Source: JAHEME01 sp034435035
GTDB lineage: Bacteria; Chloroflexota; Anaerolineae; Aggregatilineales; UBA3940
Direction of reading: 5' to 3'
DNA length: 23,067 bases
NCBI GenBank assembly: GCA_034435035.1
Contig: DAOTXW010000063.1
Span: 1-23,067, forward strand
Shown: piece by piece, positions 21,805-23,067 of the stretch
Position numbering within the stretch: position 1 is the stretch's first letter
Layout of the letters: each line of letters begins with the position of its first letter
Position numbers and translations under genes: made by a program
Notes under the pieces: model-generated
Databases searched by the model: none
What the model was told of the DNA's origin: nothing
What the model saw: only the letters and a program-made list of their open reading frames with translations

Positions 21805-22728
21805 GTGCGCCGCTACCGCTTCATTCAGGCAGACGTGTTCACTGAGGTCGTCTTCGGCGGCAACCCGGTCGCGGTCTTTCCCGACGCGGAAGGGCTGAGC
21901 GAGGCGGAGATGCAGAAGATCGCCCGCGAATTGAACCTGTCAGAGACCACATTCGTGCTGCCGCCGACCGATCGGCGGGCCGACGTGCGGGTGCGCTTCT
22001 TCACCCCGTCGGCGGAGCTGCCGTTCGCCGGCCACCCGACCCTCGGCACACACGTGGTGCTGGCGAGCCTGGGGCGCTACCCCATCGCCGGGCCGGTGAC
22101 GCGCATCTGGCAGCAGGTGGGCGTCGGCGTGCTGCCGGTGGACCTGATCACGAATGCGGAGGGCTATACCGACCGCGCCGTCATGACCCAGGCGGAGGCC
22201 CGCCACGGCAAGGTCTATACCGACCGCAAGCAGCTGGCCCGTGCGCTCGGCCTGAAGGAGGCCGACCTGCACCCCGATCTGCCTGCGCAGGTCTACTCGA
22301 CCGGGCTGCCGGGGCTGATCATCCCGGTGGCCTCGCTGGAGGCGATCCAGCGCATCCGCCTGAACGTCGGGCCGTTTAATGAGGTGTGCCGGAGCGTGGG
22401 CGTCACCGGGGCGGAGGTCTTCACGCTGGAGACGCTCGACCGCGCCCACCATGCCCATGTGCGGAACTTCGATCCGCTGCTGGGCGTGCTGGAGGATCCG
22501 GCCACGGGCAGCATGGCCGGGGCGCTGGGCGCCTATCTGCTGGCCAACCGGGTGTTTGAGTACGAGCCGGCGGTCTCGACGACGCACATGGTGATCGAGC
22601 AGGGCTTCGAGATCGACCGGCCCAGCCTGATCGAAGTGGAGGTTGACATCCGCGACGGCGCGGTGGCCGAGGTGCGCGTCGGCGGGCAGGTGGTCATCCT
22701 GATCGAGGGCGAGCTGTCGCTGGCCTGA
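21805..22728 (+). CDS. PhzF-family isomerase
   Basis: A 307-residue PhzF-like protein, the family of phenazine-biosynthesis isomerases and many uncharacterised epimerase-like enzymes, built of two similar lobes. Motifs: FIQADVFTEVVFGGNPVAVF (6-25), the catalytic Glu equivalent E47 in NLSETTFV, H77 in LPFAGHPTLGTH, and D231 in LEDPATGSMAGALGAYL; these match E45, H74 and D208 of PhzF. The start is GTG 21805 with GGAGG eight bases upstream. There are no other phenazine genes nearby, so phenazine synthesis is not implied. The TPR gene follows 23 bp later on the same strand. Confidence 0.95.
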   Translation: MRRYRFIQADVFTEVVFGGNPVAVFPDAEGLSEAEMQKIARELNLSETTFVLPPTDRRADVRVRFFTPSAELPFAGHPTLGTHVVLASLGRYPIAGPVTRIWQQVGVGVLPVDLITNAEGYTDRAVMTQAEARHGKVYTDRKQLARALGLKEADLHPDLPAQVYSTGLPGLIIPVASLEAIQRIRLNVGPFNEVCRSVGVTGAEVFTLETLDRAHHAHVRNFDPLLGVLEDPATGSMAGALGAYLLANRVFEYEPAVSTTHMVIEQGFEIDRPSLIEVEVDIRDGAVAEVRVGGQVVILIEGELSLA

Positions 22729-22751
22729 GCGCCGCCCCCGCCGCCGAGCCG

Positions 22752-23067
22752 ATGATGTCCTCTGCCGCTCTCGTCGCCCGTGCTATCCGTCTGGCCCGCG
22801 CCGGGCGCCGCGCCGAAGCCCGCATCCTGGCGCGGCGTGCCCTGGAAGCCGACCCGTCGAACGCGTCCGGCTGGGCGCTGCTGGCGCATCTCTCCTACGA
22901 TCCCGCCGACCCGGCATACACCATCGCGTGTCTGGAGCAGGTGCTGCGCCTGCAGCCGGATCACATCCGCGCCCGCGAACATCTGCATTACCTGACAGGG
23001 CGGACGGCGCCGCGCCCGCTGCCGCCCGCGCCGAAGGCCGATCCGCCCGCCGCCCCGGCCCCGACCC
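22752..23067 (+). CDS. TPR-repeat protein, N-terminal fragment cut by the window end
   Basis: An open frame from ATG 22752 to the right edge (105 codons, no stop). It starts MMSSAALVARAIRLARAGRR and shows TPR-like helix pairs: AEARILARRALEADPSNASGW, ALLAHLSYDPAD, TIACLEQVLRLQPDHIRAREHL. It then enters a Pro/Ala-rich linker (from about residue 85). Such proteins often continue into a membrane or other domain; that cannot be seen here. ATG 22755 is an equal alternative, and no good ribosome site is present, so it may be translated by coupling to phzF, whose stop lies 23 bp upstream. Confidence 0.78.
   Translation, partial: MMSSAALVARAIRLARAGRRAEARILARRALEADPSNASGWALLAHLSYDPADPAYTIACLEQVLRLQPDHIRAREHLHYLTGRTAPRPLPPAPKADPPAAPAPT

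Noticed and set aside
1..23067. Search for tRNA, rRNA, CRISPR arrays, insertion sequences and phage genes
   Set aside because: None found by eye: no regularly spaced repeats with spacers, no transposase motifs, no cloverleaf candidates.

Overview
This 23 kb, GC-rich window looks like a stretch of a bacterial chromosome, most likely from a Chloroflexota (Anaerolineae-like) genome. That assignment is an inference. It rests on the bacterial CODH/ACS genes together with a lipoprotein that has a Pro/Thr-rich stalk and ATATAQA-type segments, a secreted CSLREA beta-helix protein, a DUF2283 gene pair, a DUF1684 protein and a TPR protein of the kind common in that phylum. I saw no rRNA, tRNA, CRISPR array or transposase.

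Left part (1-5900, all genes on the minus strand). An operon reads HMA-like small protein, then CooS/AcsA (CO dehydrogenase), then AcsB (acetyl-CoA synthase). These are the two catalytic subunits of the carbonyl branch of the Wood-Ljungdahl pathway. All A-cluster ligands of AcsB and all recognisable cluster ligands of CooS are present. The rest of the operon would lie beyond the left edge, where the window begins with 18 C's, probably an assembly edge. A 501-bp gene-free region upstream holds a candidate promoter, an AT-rich dyad and a leader of about 220 nt. Further upstream is a two-gene toxin-antitoxin-like pair (PBECR-like nuclease plus DUF2283) with a very good sigma70 promoter and a possible terminator.

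Middle (5980-17600). A membrane-anchored pentapeptide-repeat protein (+) converges on a secreted CSLREA/beta-helix protein (-), with a strong intrinsic terminator between them. Then come a lipoprotein, a class II glycerate 2-kinase and an M20 amidohydrolase (all -), a small unknown protein (+), and the operon GNAT acetyltransferase - EamA permease - PanC pantothenate synthetase (-). A small Cys-containing unknown (+) and an NAD(P)-binding NmrA-like protein (-) follow.

Right part (17750-23067). A TgpA-like membrane transglutaminase (+), a zinc-ribbon protein (-), a DUF1684 protein (-), a PhzF-family isomerase (+) and a truncated TPR protein (+).

The most unusual structure is around 20290-21115. 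Two diverged direct repeats flank the zinc-ribbon gene. The upstream copy is a 114-nt long palindrome whose left arm contains the ribosome-binding site of that gene and abuts its start codon. The downstream copy keeps the equivalent RBS and ATG but no gene follows it. This could be a structured regulatory leader, a palindromic mobile repeat or the scar of a tandem duplication. The second point of interest is the HMA-like protein that heads the CODH/ACS operon but lacks the CxxC metal site.
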